This document shows, piece by piece, positions 24,024 to 36,400 of a stretch of DNA of 64,000 nucleotides. The position numbers and the translations under genes were made by a program. The first letter of the stretch is position 1. Every line of letters starts with the position of its first letter. This DNA comes from Dromiciops gliroides. Lineage: Eukaryota > Chordata > Mammalia > Microbiotheria > Microbiotheriidae. The notes beneath the pieces were generated by a model that had not been told where the DNA came from, did no database searches, and saw only the letters and a list, made by a program, of their open reading frames with translations. The stretch is from NCBI RefSeq assembly GCF_019393635.1, contig NC_057866.1, positions 10,178,223-10,242,222 of the forward strand, read 5' to 3'.

Positions 24024-24176
24024 TTTTAAAAAAAATAAAAATATTGTATTATTTTCCAGTTACATGTAGAGATAGTTTTCAGCATTTGTTTATATAAGAT
24101 TTCCAATTTCCAATTTTTCTCCCTCCCTCCCCCGCTCCCCTAAACAGCAGGCGATCCGATATAGGTTATATATATT
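24024..24176 (-). repeat. 5'-truncated L1 3' UTR
   Basis: Reverse L1 tail ('tattattttccagttacatg'), closely related to 38570-38710. GTGGCCTTT-like duplications lie at each end. Confidence 0.8.
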
Positions 24177-24396
24177 CCTGTGGCCTTTCTTGACCTGCCT
24201 GAGCGTAGGTTCCCTCATCTGTAAAATGGGTGTAAAAATCGAGCCTCCCCAGCAGGGTTACTGGGAGGATGCATGAGGTCAGGGAGGGGCTGCTTGGCAA
24301 ACCTTTCCATGCTCATTTGGGTCCCTGTGGGTGCCCACATGCAGCCCCGAGCCTCAGTTTCCCCCTGTGTAAAACCGGAGGCTGGGAGGGAGAGCG

Positions 24397-24418
24397 CCCC
24401 CCCCCCCCCCCCCCCCCC
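24397..24418. repeat. Poly-C tract (about 22 C)
   Basis: Uninterrupted C homopolymer. Length may be uncertain because long homopolymers are error-prone. Confidence 0.9.
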
Positions 24419-25119
24419 GCCATGAGGGGTGGGCTGCCAGGGCCCTGCTCTCTCCCCTCTGGCCTCTTGGTGTCACTGTTTGGTGGAAGTGGCTCCGAGG
24501 GGCTGAGCCGGGTCACGCCCCCTGCCAGGCAGCTGCTCTCTTCCTCCCAGTTCGGGGCCCTAGAGGCAGGTAGGACAGGGAGGGCTCGTGGGGTTACTCG
24601 GGGTGAGCCCTTCCTCCCCCACCCTGCCCCATGGCATGGGGGAGGGGAGGTGGAGGCCCGGCCCTTAACCAAGGAAGGGAGAAGGACCCAGAGACCCTGG
24701 GGGACTCGGCCCAGGTCACCCGGGGGGGCAGGGACAGGGGCAAGGGCAGGGGGCCCTTTCTAAACCCGAGGCTGGGGTCTGAGAGCTAACTCCCTCCCCC
24801 AAGGCTGCAGTCAGCCACTTGTACGTTATCATGCCCATTTCACAGATTAGGAGCTTAAGAAGGTCCTGCCCCTGACCCCAGGCCCCAGCTCTGCCCACTT
24901 CCCAGCACTGCCTCTCGGGTTACAGCCCTAGCCAGGGCCTGGCAGAGCCCCTTGGGGTGACCCTGCAGCATGTGGCCAGAAATACACACTCTCAACGGGC
25001 ATCCACTAAGTGCCCACCCCTGGCAAAGACCCGTGCCCACTGGCTTCACACAATAGCCACCGTCTGGCGAGAAGAGCCCTTGGAACAGGGTGGGGCCTCA
25101 GGTCAGGGCTGGGGGGTGG

Positions 25120-25180
25120 GACCTTGGAACATGGAATGTCAGAGCTGGGAGGGCCCTTAGAATATGGGATGTTAAAAAAA
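25120..25180 (+). repeat. Short copies of the 'GGAACATGGAATGTCAGAGC' repeat
   Basis: About one and a half units of the motif that forms the large minisatellite at 59790-61490. More units follow the SINE at 25445-25500. Confidence 0.6.
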
Positions 25181-25294
25181 AAAAATAGAATACGTGAAAC
25201 ACTCTAACTTCAGATGGTGAATTTAACCTTAACTGCTCAGAGCCCAAAAAAATTTTAATCTTTTCATCTAAATTCTAACAAAATCATATTTCTT

Positions 25295-25444
25295 GGGGCA
25301 GCTAGGTGGCACAGTGGATAGAGCACCAGCCCTGGAGTCAGGAGGACCTGAGTTCAAATCCGGCTCAGACACTTAACATTTACTAGCTGTGTGACCCTGG
25401 GCAAGTCACTTAACCCCAATTGCCTCACCAAAAAAAAAAAAAAA
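25295..25444 (+). repeat. tRNA-derived marsupial SINE (short form)
   Basis: Complete copy with a long A tail, between two short blocks of the GGAACATGG-type repeat. Confidence 0.93.
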
Positions 25445-25673
25445 GAATATGGGATGTCAGTGCTGGGAGGGCCCTTGGAACAGGAAATGTCAGAGCTTAT
25501 AATAGCCTGAAAGTAGAGCTTAGACCATAAGAGCTGGCAATGACCTCAGAGGTCATTTAGTCTCATCTTGAGTTCCTGGATGTTTTTATAAAAATACCAT
25601 TCCCCCCTGTATGTCAATATAATTGTTTCCCTTTGTATCCTGGGTATTTCTTGCATTTAAAAAGCCTTGTCTG

Positions 25674-25829
25674 GGGCAGCTAGATGGTACAGTGGATAGA
25701 GCACCGGCCCTGGAGTCAGGAGGACCTGAGTTCAAATCCGGCCTCAGACATTTAACACTTACTAGCTGTGTGACCCTGGGCAAGTCACTTAACCCTAATT
25801 GCCTCACTAAAAAAAAAAATTAAAAAAAA
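25674..25829 (+). repeat. tRNA-derived SINE, first of a tandem pair at one target
   Basis: Complete copy with the 'gagtcaggagg' and 'aattgcctcactaa' variants. AAGCCTTGTCTG precedes and follows it. Confidence 0.95.
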
Positions 25830-25843
25830 AAAAGCCTTGTCTG

Positions 25844-25990
25844 GGGGCGGCTAGGTGGCACAGTGGATAAAGCACCGGCTCTGGATTCAGGAGTACCTGA
25901 GTTCAAATCTGGCCTCAGACACTTGACACTTTCTAGCTGTGTGACCCTGGGCAAGTCACTTAACCCCAGTTGCCTCACCAAAAAAAAAAA
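25844..25990 (+). repeat. tRNA-derived SINE, second of a tandem pair at one target
   Basis: Complete copy of a different variant ('gattcaggagt', 'agttgcctcacc'). It is followed by a third AAGCCTTGTCTG. Confidence 0.95.
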
Positions 25991-26039
25991 AAGCCTTGTC
26001 TGAGTGTAGGGCCAGATTTCCTGCCTTGGATTGGTACCA

Positions 26040-26340
26040 GAGGACGTGGGTCTCAGTTTCCTCATCTGTAAAATGAGAGAGTTGGAGAGTTAGTTGATGG
26101 CCTCTTAAGTCCCTCCCAAATCCAAATCCTTGATCTAGCCAGATGGTGCAATGGTTAGGGTGCTGGGCCTGGAGTCAGGAAAGCCTGGGTTCTAATTTCC
26201 TCCAGAACTGCTAGAACCCTAGCCCTGGAGCAGGACAAGACCTCCGAGGTCCAGCACTTAGGCCAATGCTCTTATTTTACAGATGAGGAAACTGAGGCCC
26301 AGGGAAGGGAAGTGACTTAGTTAAGGTCACTGCAGTTGTT
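26040..26340. repeat. MIR-type fragments
   Basis: 'ctcagtttcctcatctgtaa' near 26052 (plus sense) and 'cagatgaggaaactgaggcc' near 26280 (minus sense) mark two decayed MIRs. Confidence 0.6.
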
Positions 26341-26429
26341 CTTGTGATTTTCGTAGTGGGAAGGGGGCCTGCAGGTTGGGCTCAGTGGCCACAGGGGTTG
26401 CTTCTAGCTCTGAGATTCTGCAATAGGCT

Positions 26430-26632
26430 GTTTTTCATTTTACTTTTGTTTGGGGTTTTCTTGGCAGAGATGCTGGATGGGTTTGCCATTGCCTTCTCCA
26501 GCTCATTTAACACATGAGGAAACAGACAAGCAGGGTAAAGTGATTTGCCCAGGGTCACACAGCTAGGGAGTGTCTGAGGCTGGATTTGAACTCGGATCTT
26601 CCGGACTCTATCCATTGTGCCACCTGCGTGCC
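26430..26632 (-). repeat. SINE with BovB/RTE-like 3' part, partial
   Basis: Contains 'ggggttttcttggcagagat' and 'gggtttgccattgccttctc', then the tRNA-like half ending 'ccattgtgccacctg'. Confidence 0.8.
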
Positions 26633-27481
26633 AGGCACTGAGTCAATGACTAGACTAGGAACACAAAGAAAGACCCCAAACCCCTCCCCTTCCATGCCCT
26701 CCCAGCCTCATGATGTCTGGGCACCCCAGTGGGTTTTTACTTCCCTCAGGGCTCCCTCTTGGGGCTGGGGGGGGGCAAAGCCACCTAATCTCCATTTCCA
26801 AGGGGAGTCATTAGTCAGGCAGCAATGAGCACAGGCCAAGCCAAACACCCCCAGTTTTTCCTGCTTTCAGACAGCCCAGGTGGGGTTTTGCCTCCTCTTT
26901 TCCCACACCGGGGTCCCCCAGGCTGGAGCGAGCCCTCCCCACTCAGGACCCATGGCCCGGCCAGGCAGGGCCTGCAGCGCCCCCAGCAGATGGCTGAGAT
27001 AACTACCCCTGTCATGTCTACCCCCTGCCAAGCTTGAGTTCTGTAGTCACTTTGGAGCCCTCGCCCCAGCCTCCCCGATCCAGATGCAGCCCGAGAGGAG
27101 TGCCATTACTTGTCCAGGGTCACACAGTCTCTGCCCACCCCCACCCCTCTCCCCCTACCCTCTACCCCCACGGATCCCGTTTGAGAGACCCAGAGGGTCC
27201 AGCTGCCAGTTTAATGCCTGGCTCCACCCTGGGCCCCACGACGATGAGCCATCTGGGGGACCTTGCAGTTTCCCTCTCTGTAGAATGGGCGCACTCAGCA
27301 GCCTGGGGCTCTCTCCTCCTTCCCCCCGACTCCCCGCTGCCCTCCTGCCACAGAAAGGAGGATGAGGCCGCGGGTCAGCGACCCCCCAGGGACCCCCGGC
27401 CCTCCTGGGGGACACGGGCTTGGGCTTTCTGCTCATTCTGCATGTTTGCCCCCGTGGTCTCTTTAGGCCCCGGCCGAAGCA

Positions 27482-30400
27482 ATGAGTCTGAAAGGTTTCA
27501 CTTACCCGCTCCCGGAGACCAGGTTCCTGCACGCGGGGAGCAACGTGTACAAGTTCAAGGTCCGATACGGCAGCAGCGTCAGGTAAGGGGGGCGGGGCTT
27601 GCATCCCCCCTCCCTCCCTCCCTGGCCAGAATGGTCTGTCCCCCTCCCCCCTGCCCAGGATGGACTGCACCCCCTGCCTCCCCCCGCCAGTCTCTGCCCA
27701 GGATGGCTTGCCCCCCTCCCCACCCCACCCCACTCGCGCCCACTCCCAGGAGAGGGTCAGGACAGCGGAGCTTGGACCCCGGGGACTGTTTGTGGGCCGG
27801 GAGATTTCTTTGAGGACAAACTTGGAGATGCAGAATCACCCCATTGGAGCTGAGCCGCCCGAGCCAAGCTCTCATGCACAAAAAGAATCCGACTGGACCA
27901 CGCAGGTTCAAGTGCCCCTTCCGGCCTGGCTTGGGTGGATGGGAGGAGGTGGGGGCCAGTTCCTGACTGATTCAATCAACAAGCGCCTTATGGAGGAGCT
28001 GATTACTGTCAAGTAGGTAGGAAAGCCCTGGAACCTAATCACTGCTTAGTGAGCCTTTATCTAGAACCTTCTGTATGCCAGGGATGCGAGAAGAGGCAAA
28101 GGGCAGTGTCTGCCCTCAAAGAGCCCCCACATGTACCAGGAGGTGTACACACTGTGTCTCTTTGAGGGTAGGACCAGCTCCTGGTGCACTTTAGCAATAC
28201 CTTTGGGGCACTTTGGTACAACTTGAGTCCCGAGGGTCAGCGACCCCCGGGGACTCCAGGGCTCACATCTACCCCTCAGGCCCTCCCCACTGGTGCAGGA
28301 GCACCCGTCTGAGCCTACCTCAGGTTGGCCTTCACAGAGGCCCCACGGGGCTTCCCCAAGCCCGGAGTCGGATCCAGTCCCTTTCTCTGGGCCTTCTTCT
28401 CCTGCAAAATGAGGGGGTTGGGTCAAGAGGTGATGCTAACAATGAATAAGCCCAGGGGCGCACTAGGGTTAGACCAAATGGGCCCTTAGAGATCACCTAG
28501 TGCCGTCCTCGGCTTTTATAGGTTCATCTGTCTGGGGCTGGAAGCGACCTCAGAGGTCATCTAGACACACCAATGTTTCACAGATGAGAAAACTGAGGCT
28601 GAGGGAAGGGAAGTTACTATCCCTATGACAGATCATGTCAGAGGCGGAATTCTAACCCAGGCCCTTCTCTGAAGAAAGAAAGAAAGAATGAATGAATGAA
28701 TGAATGAATAATAGTGTTTAAGCACCAAGTATGTGGCAGGCACTGTAATAAAAAGAGAACTAAGCAAGCCCAGGGAAGGCATGGGCTCCCTTGGTTAGAT
28801 GATGGAGTGCCTATTATATAAGTGAGACCCAGGGGGGCAGCTAGGTGGCGCAGAGGATAAAGCACCGGCCCTGGATTCAGGAGGGCCTGAGTTCAAATCC
28901 AGCCTCAGACACTTGACACTGACTAGCTGTGTGACCCTGGGCAAGTCACTTAACCTTCACTGACCTGCAAAAAAACAAGTGAGGCCCAGGCTCCTTGCAC
29001 TGCACCAGATAGGAACTACGGACCAAGGTGAACAAGAATTCAATAAATGCTAAACCCTTGCTATCCGCATCAGTTCATAGAAAACTTTTGTTTCTCTAAC
29101 TCCCCAAACTATATTATTAATATTTTCATATATACAAAGTATTCCAAAAGCATTAGGGAAACTTTAAGCCTTAATAGCTTAATCCTCAGCTTTAAGTATT
29201 CACTGGACTTATAGCTTTAGAAGCTTTAGATTGTACTAACTTTTTGGAATACCTGGTGTGTGAACTCATATGTTCTTCACATAATTCCAATTTCTCCCTC
29301 CCAGAACTGTCACAGCCATGTGCAGGTCCACCAACAGTGTATGAATGTTCCTTTCTTTCCATCACCCCTCCAACATCGACTATTTCCTTTCCCCGTCTTT
29401 CAAGCTGTTGTTCTTTCTGATTTCTACTGCATTGTCCTGGGCTGAGGTTCCACTTGGAGACAATCTCTCTCTCTCTCCAGAATCTCCCATCATGACTCAC
29501 TTGTTCCTTTGCCTTCCAGAGGGGAAGAGATAGCAGATAAGCAAATTGTCAGCAAAGAACTAGAGGTAGGACCACAAGAAGCAAAGAGGCTCCTTTGTGC
29601 TGAAGGCCCCGGGGGGGGGGGGGGGGGGGGGGGGATTGCTCCTGGGGCCCACTGGTTGGCCTGGCCTTTCCCCACATAGCTAGCTCTCCCGAGAAGGGGC
29701 CTGCTTATGCATTGTTCCTGTTTTCCTGGTTATTGTTGTTTTTTTAATGCATTGAAAGCCTCTGACCTTTCTCGTCCCCACTGGCTGAAATGTCAGCACC
29801 TTCTATGCTGATGCGGCAAGGCCTTTTGGTTCTGCCTGAGGTCAGGGTGACTGGCAGGCAGGGCCTTCTGGTGGTGCCTGGCAGGAAGACCTGCTTCCGG
29901 AAGGATGGAGCCTCCCAGGTCTCTGGCCAGCTTCCCTGGCTCTGCCCCTGACTGGGGCCTGACAATCCAGGAAACCCAACTGTAAATAGCCAGGCCAGGC
30001 GGCCACATCTTCCCCTTAATTAGAAACACTTGCATCTGCTATAGCCTCACTTCTCTGTGTCCCCACATCCCTCGAGGGTCCCACCTCCCCCCATGGCCGC
30101 CCCATTAGCCTTGGCGCCAGTAGGGATGGGGAGTGCTGTTCATGTGTGTCACTGACCACACATAGACACCTGTCCTCATGTCCAAGTTCCAGAGTTAGTG
30201 AGGGCCTCCCCCTAGCCAGCCAGAGGCCCAGCAAGCATCATGGGCCTTACAGTAAAGCACGTCCCTCTTGACTTAAGCCAAGCAGGGTAAACAAAGACGT
30301 GACCTTGGAAGAAGGTGGTGGGCACGTAGGCAGGCTTAGCCAGCATCAAAGCAAGGATTTTTTTCCTTTTTTTTAGGACTCTATTCGAGCTGTCTTGGGG

Positions 30401-33400
30401 AACCTGGACAATTTGCAGCCATTTACCACCGACCACTTCATCATATTCCCCTGTATCCTTTCTTCTGGGGTTCTGACTTCTGCTTAACATGGGAAGGGGC
30501 AGCGAGGTGGCGCAGTGGATAGAGAACCGGCCCTGGAGTCAGGAGGACCTGAGTTCAAATGTCACCTCAGACACTTACTAGCTGTGTGACCCTGGGCAAG
30601 TCACTTAACCCCAATTGCCTCAAACATCCGGTGCCGTCCCCAGTCGTCCTGATGTCTATCTTGCCCCTGGACCCAGATGGCTCTGGGGGAGAGAGGGAGG
30701 CTGGTGACCTTGCACAGTCCTGCCTCACTTAAATCCAATTCAGTGCAAGGCATGACATCATCCTGATGTCACGGTCCTCTCTGAGAAAGGACAAACAACA
30801 GTAACAACTTAACGTGGCTCTCCAGAGAAAATGGCGGCAAAGGGAGCCAACGGAATCTTGGCTGGCATTGAGAGAACAGCTTCCAGGACTAGGGGGAGAA
30901 AGAAGGGGGTGGGGATGTGCGAGGGGAGGAAGGGGAGAAGAGAAGGGGGTGCCCACGTCCCATGGTCCTCTGCCTTGGTCAGACCTGCTCTGGGCACCAT
31001 ATTTTAGGAAAGACTAGAGGTCTCCAAGCAGAGGTTGACATGGGGACTTTTGCTGGGTGAGGTCTGGGTTGGACCCAATGAAATCCCTCCCACTTCCCAG
31101 ATTCTGTGTGTGGATGAGTGGGGAATGGGCTGTATTGACGTTTCCTATGTTAGGTTTAAAAGATGCCCAATAGAGCCTGGTCCATTTTTGAGGGAAGGCA
31201 GTAGGGGGCTGCAATCCCACCCCCCACCTCCCCTGTGAGTTCCTTAGCCCTCGTGTGAAGATAAGAGCAAATGGGAGCGGGTGTCCCACCTGAGATTCAA
31301 GCACGGGGCAGCTCTCCTGGACCCCTACCCTTTTGTCTGCACCCTCTATGTGGAGATGAAGTGGGCACCAGCTGGTGAGCAGAAGGGAGGAGGACCTGTC
31401 GGCCCTGAGGGGTGGGTGGGACAGCTCAGTGTCCTGAAGGTGCAGAGGGGTACAAGCTCCCACGCCCACTTCTCCTGCCTCCTTGCTGAGCAGTTCTCTC
31501 TCTCCATGGGCCTCAGTTTCCCTTTCTGTAAAGTGAGAGGATCGGACCAGATAACTCCCAAGACCCCCGCCGTCGTCCCAGCCTGTTTTCTCTGTTTTTG
31601 TTTCCTCCCTTCCTGGGGGGAGGGGGGATGAGTTCTCTGTGCCTCCCCAGGTCAGGAGGTTGGCCCTTGGTTTCTGCTGTCTCCAGTCTGGTGAGAGGGA
31701 GTTCATTAGGACTTTTCTAGGAGTTCAGTCTAATTTGCTGAGCATTTATTAAGCTCCTGCTGCATTCTAGCTGGGTGCTAGGGATCAAAAGAAAAAAATA
31801 AACAGTCCCTGCCCTCCTGGAAAACACCTTGTGGGTGTCTAAGTCAATAACATACCCATGGGCACACGGGTACCACGGGCAGCACCAGAGAAGGCGTCCT
31901 GAAGGAGGTGGGGGCCCGGGGGAGGGAGGAAGAAAGGACTCGCTTGCCCATTTTGCTGAGGTCAGACCCTACTCGGAGGAGGGGCCCCCAAATCCCGGAA
32001 ATGTCCCTTGTCCCTTGTCCTTTTCTAGGGACCCTCGGAGGAGACAACGACCTCCCAGAAATGGTGAGTTTGCCTTTTCTGAGTAGGATGAAAATGTTTC
32101 TGCTCCTGACCAAGGCCCCTGGTTTGGGGTTGGGGGGCGTTGAGTTTGCTGCTTACTAGCTGTGTGACCTTGGGTAAGTCGTTGAAGCTCTTTGGGTCCT
32201 CTGAGGTCACTTCTAAGCCTAGGATCCCATTAGTCTGTTTCTAACAGTTTGTCTCTTCTGGGAGCAAAGTTGGTGTCCAAGGTTCCTTTCTACCTCTTAA
32301 AGAAAAGGGCCCCCCTTTACCCCCTCCCTCAGCCCCCACACTCCATCAGCTGACCGCCTGTCAGCTCTGGGGCAAGGAGAACCCCAAGGGTCTGGTTCCT
32401 ATCTGAAGGGTGACGATGAGGAAACAGAAGTGAGAGCCATAGCAGTAAAGAAGAGAAGACTGGAAGACTTCAAGTTACCCACAGAACAGGAGCAGGGCAG
32501 GTCAGTGGTGTGGAAAACCTGAGCGTAGGTCACTTCTGAGTGACCACTGGGGCCAGCCTGGGAGATGAGGCTAGCCTGGGGCCTGGGGCCAGCCTGGGAG
32601 ATGGGCTAGCCTGGGGGCTGGGGCTAGCCTGGGAGATGGGATAGCCTAGGCGATGAGATAGCCTGGGAGGTGGAACTTTCCTGCTCTATTCCCAACTATG
32701 CCACTGATGGACTGGGTATCGTTAGTCAAGTCATTTCCCCTCTGTCAGCCTCAGTGGTTCCTGAACTTCCCTGACATGAGGTTTGGCCAATTAATCTAAT
32801 CTACTTTGAGCACACACAGGACTCTTCCCTTTATCAAAATGAAGGTTAGAAGATGTCTCCATTCAACATCCCTCCTTTCTTCCCTCCCTCTCTTCCTCCC
32901 TCTCTCCTTTCTTCCCTCCTTCCTTCTTCCCCTCCTTCCTTCCTTCCTCCCTCCCTTCCCTCCCTCCCTCTCTTCCTCCCTCCTTTTCTTCCTAGAAAGT
33001 CCCATAGGAGGGGGCAGCTAGGTGGTACAGTGGTTAAAACATTGGCCCTGGATTCAGGAAGACCTGAGTTCAAATTTGACCTCAGACACTTGACACTTAC
33101 TAGCTGTGTGACCCTGGGCAAGTCACTTGGCCCCCATTGCCCTCCAAAAAAAAAATAAATAAAAAGAAAGTGTCATAGGGAGCGGTGCTTGGGTACGTGG
33201 CTCCGTCCCGTCTAACATTTTCATCCATGACTTGGCCACAGGCATACTTACCAAATAAATCTGTGGTCACCCACAGATCCGCTAGGAGGGTTCACTAACA
33301 CTGGAAGTCAGAGTTAGGATCTTGACTGGCTGTGACATTGGGCAGCTAGGTGGCACACAGTGCCCAGAGTGCCAGGTCTGGAGTCAAGAAGACCTTGGAT

Positions 33401-36400
33401 GTGTCACTTAACCTCTGCCTCAGTTTCATCATCCGTAAAATGGGGATAATAACAGCCCCTCCCTCCCAGGGTCATGGTGAGCACTTAGCAGTCACTTAAG
33501 AAATACTCAGATCACTGAGAGGTTCTGTGACTTGCCCAGGGTCACACCTAGCCAGTAGGACTTGAACCCGGGTCTTCCTTATTCTAAGGCCGGCTTTCTA
33601 TCTCCTCTGCCACACTTAAAATACTAACAAGTAGAGAGATGAGGAAAGGTCTCCAGTAGCTGCAGGTGACCAAACTATGCTACAGAAGAAGATTTTAAGA
33701 GACAGAGGTGAAGAAGGAGGGCGTGCCAGGCATGTGGAACCTCCTGGACAAAGGCAGGGAGGCGAGAGATGTCCAGGCTCCCTTTTGACTGCAGTGGGGA
33801 GTATGTCAAGGGAGTAATGTGCAGTGCTAAGGGAGGTGGGAGCCACAAGGTTTTAAATACCAGGCTAATGAGTCTGCACTTGATCCCGGGGTAGTAGGGA
33901 GCCAGTGAAGGTTTTTGAGGAGGGGTACTCTCTGCTATAGGAATGTCACCTTGCAGCTGGGTGGAGTCTGGGCTCGAACAGAGCCCAGAGGACTGGTATG
34001 TTTCTGTTGTTTTGTTGTTTTTGTTTTTGTATTTTGTTTTTGCTGGGCAATGAGGGTTAAGTGACTTGCCCAAGGTCACACAGCTAGTAAGTGTCAAGTG
34101 TCTGAGGCTGGATTGGAATTCAGGTCCTCCCAAATCCAGGACTGGTGCTTTATCCACTGCACCACCTAGCTGCCCCCAACTGGTATGTTTCTGGTATGTT
34201 TGCTTGCCTCCAGAGACAAGAGAGTCTTGTGCTCCGAGGCAGTGACTGTTGGCAGTGCCCAGTGAGTCTTTGGCTGCTGTCTGCCCAATGTAAAAATAGC
34301 CTGCCTCTGAAATATTCATGGAGCCCCAGGGTGGGTTTGCTGGTGGGGGCTCTCCTGGGGCCTCAGAGACCCTGCTGATTTCTTCTTTTGCAGGGCTATG
34401 ATGGGAACTTCCAGCAGGAAGAAGCCCCCGACTCATTCCAGAAGGGTGAGCTCCAAAGCGCGGCCTCCCCTCGTTACCCAGCCGGGGTCCCCAGTGCCAT
34501 CGCAGGCCCGGGTGACTGGCCTGGCGTGTTCCTGGTGCCTGCTGCTCTACCCCAGATGTGCTGTTGAGGAGGGAGGGCCATAGCCCGGCTGCTGCCCTGC
34601 CAGCCTTGTCCTCCCTACCCTGAGAGATGCCCCTGGAGGCTCTGGGAATGTTTCCCAAGGCCAGGGTCTGATGACTGGGGAGCAGAAGGAGCCAAAGGAG
34701 TGAGGAAGGCAGGAAAGGTGGGGATGACAAGATTGTCTGGCCTGGTGCAGGCTCCACCTGGGTGTGGGAGGCGAAAGGGCACAGGGTCTACATGCAGAAG
34801 GCCTGGGGTCACACTTTACCAGCATGACTTTGGACAAGTCCCTTCCATTCAGCTGAGCTCCACAAGCATGTATTAAACACCCACTGTGTGCTGGGTCCTT
34901 GGAGTACAAAGACAAAAAGGGAAAACAGTCGCTTCCCTCGGCAAGCTTGCGTTCTTCTGGGCCTCAGTTTCCCTCTCTGTACAGGAAGGTGTCTCCCTGA
35001 TCTCTGAGGTTCCATCAAAGAGGGTGCTTGCCTCCCTCCCTCCCTGGGAGACCAGCATTGAAAGGGCTCTTATCCTTCTTTGACAGAGGACCCCAAGGGT
35101 CATAGAGGTCACACAGCTCATTGAGGGCCCCACAGCAAATGGATGCAATGCCTGTTCCTGCCTCCCCTGGCCCCCTCCCTGGGAACCCCTTCCAGCTACC
35201 CCCAGAGGCCTTTTGGACAGGGCAGACTCGGGGGGAGGGACTGGCCGTCCCTGCCCTCCAGGATAGCTTGGGCAATCAGGGCCGCCCCTGCCCAGTCTCT
35301 GGCCACCCAGGGGAAGCTAAGCGCCCACCTGCTTGAGGGTGTCAGCCCAGTCCAGGTGGCGAGGAGAGAGGTCAGCTCCAGAGCTGACTGGAGGGACTTT
35401 GGCCTCCCTCTCCAGGCTTCTCCACCCGTCCGGCACAGTGCCCACATGCTCCTACTCAGCAGACCTGCCTACTGGACCCTTGGCTCAGCTCAGAAGAAAA
35501 CCGAGCCCAGCCGAGGGGCCCGGGCGCCTGGTGCAGGCAGGGCGGTGGCCAGGCTGGGCCAGAGCCCAGCCCCGGCTGAGCATTTGGCCCGAAGCAGGCA
35601 GCTCACAGGGGCCCTCAGTGCCAGTTTCCTGGGCCGGAAAGATCCAGTTGGCACCGCGCTCCACTGCTTCTCCTTGTTGGGGTGAGGCAAAGGGCTGGCT
35701 TTGAGGGCCCCGTGATTCTGCACGTCCTCTGTCTTACCAGCAATAGAAGGGAAGTTTTGGCAAAGGCCCTTAAGTTAGCGTGGGGCCTGGTTCAGAGGGC
35801 AGGCCAGGGTGAGGCCTTATGTCTGGGCCTCAGTTTGTCCATCTGTCAAAAGCAGGGGGCGGCCTCTCCCAGCTTTGACTTGCTGGGTCCTAAGTGCCTA
35901 ATGTGGGATCAGAAGGGCCTAGAGGAGCCTCCACCTCTACACGGGGCTACGAGATTCTGAGATCTGTGTTCTGAGTGTCACGGTTAGAAGGGAACTCCGC
36001 CACAGCTACTCCTACCCAGATGTGGCAAAAGCTCCCCAACGAGGGGTGCCCCAGGCCCTGCCTGGAGCTCTTCACTCCCTATGTGCCCCTCTAGAGTCAG
36101 CATTCTAACAGAGCTCAGCCCTGCTCACCCTTGGGGCTGAATTGGAAAAGAGAAAATTGGCTCGGAATACAAGTCAGGTCTTTCTGTTGGTGTTGTTCAG
36201 TTGTTCGGTTGTGTCCTACTCTCTGTGACCCCATTTGGGGTTTTCTTGGCAGAGACACTAGAGTGGTATGTTTACAGCTCATTTGACAGATGAGGAAACA
36301 GAGGCAAACAGGGTGAAGTGACTTGTCCAGGGTCACACAGCTAGTGTCTGAGGCCAGACTTTAACTCGGGTCTTCTGGACTCCGGGCCTAGCAAGAATGA

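Noticed and set aside
27034-27813. A 259-codon plus-strand frame over MAJIN exon 1
   Set aside because: It is out of frame with the conserved MAJIN N-terminus and shows no similarity to a known protein.
33675-34757. A 360-codon minus-strand open frame
   Set aside because: It runs through a SINE and through MAJIN exon 7 in antisense, with no family similarity or splice logic.
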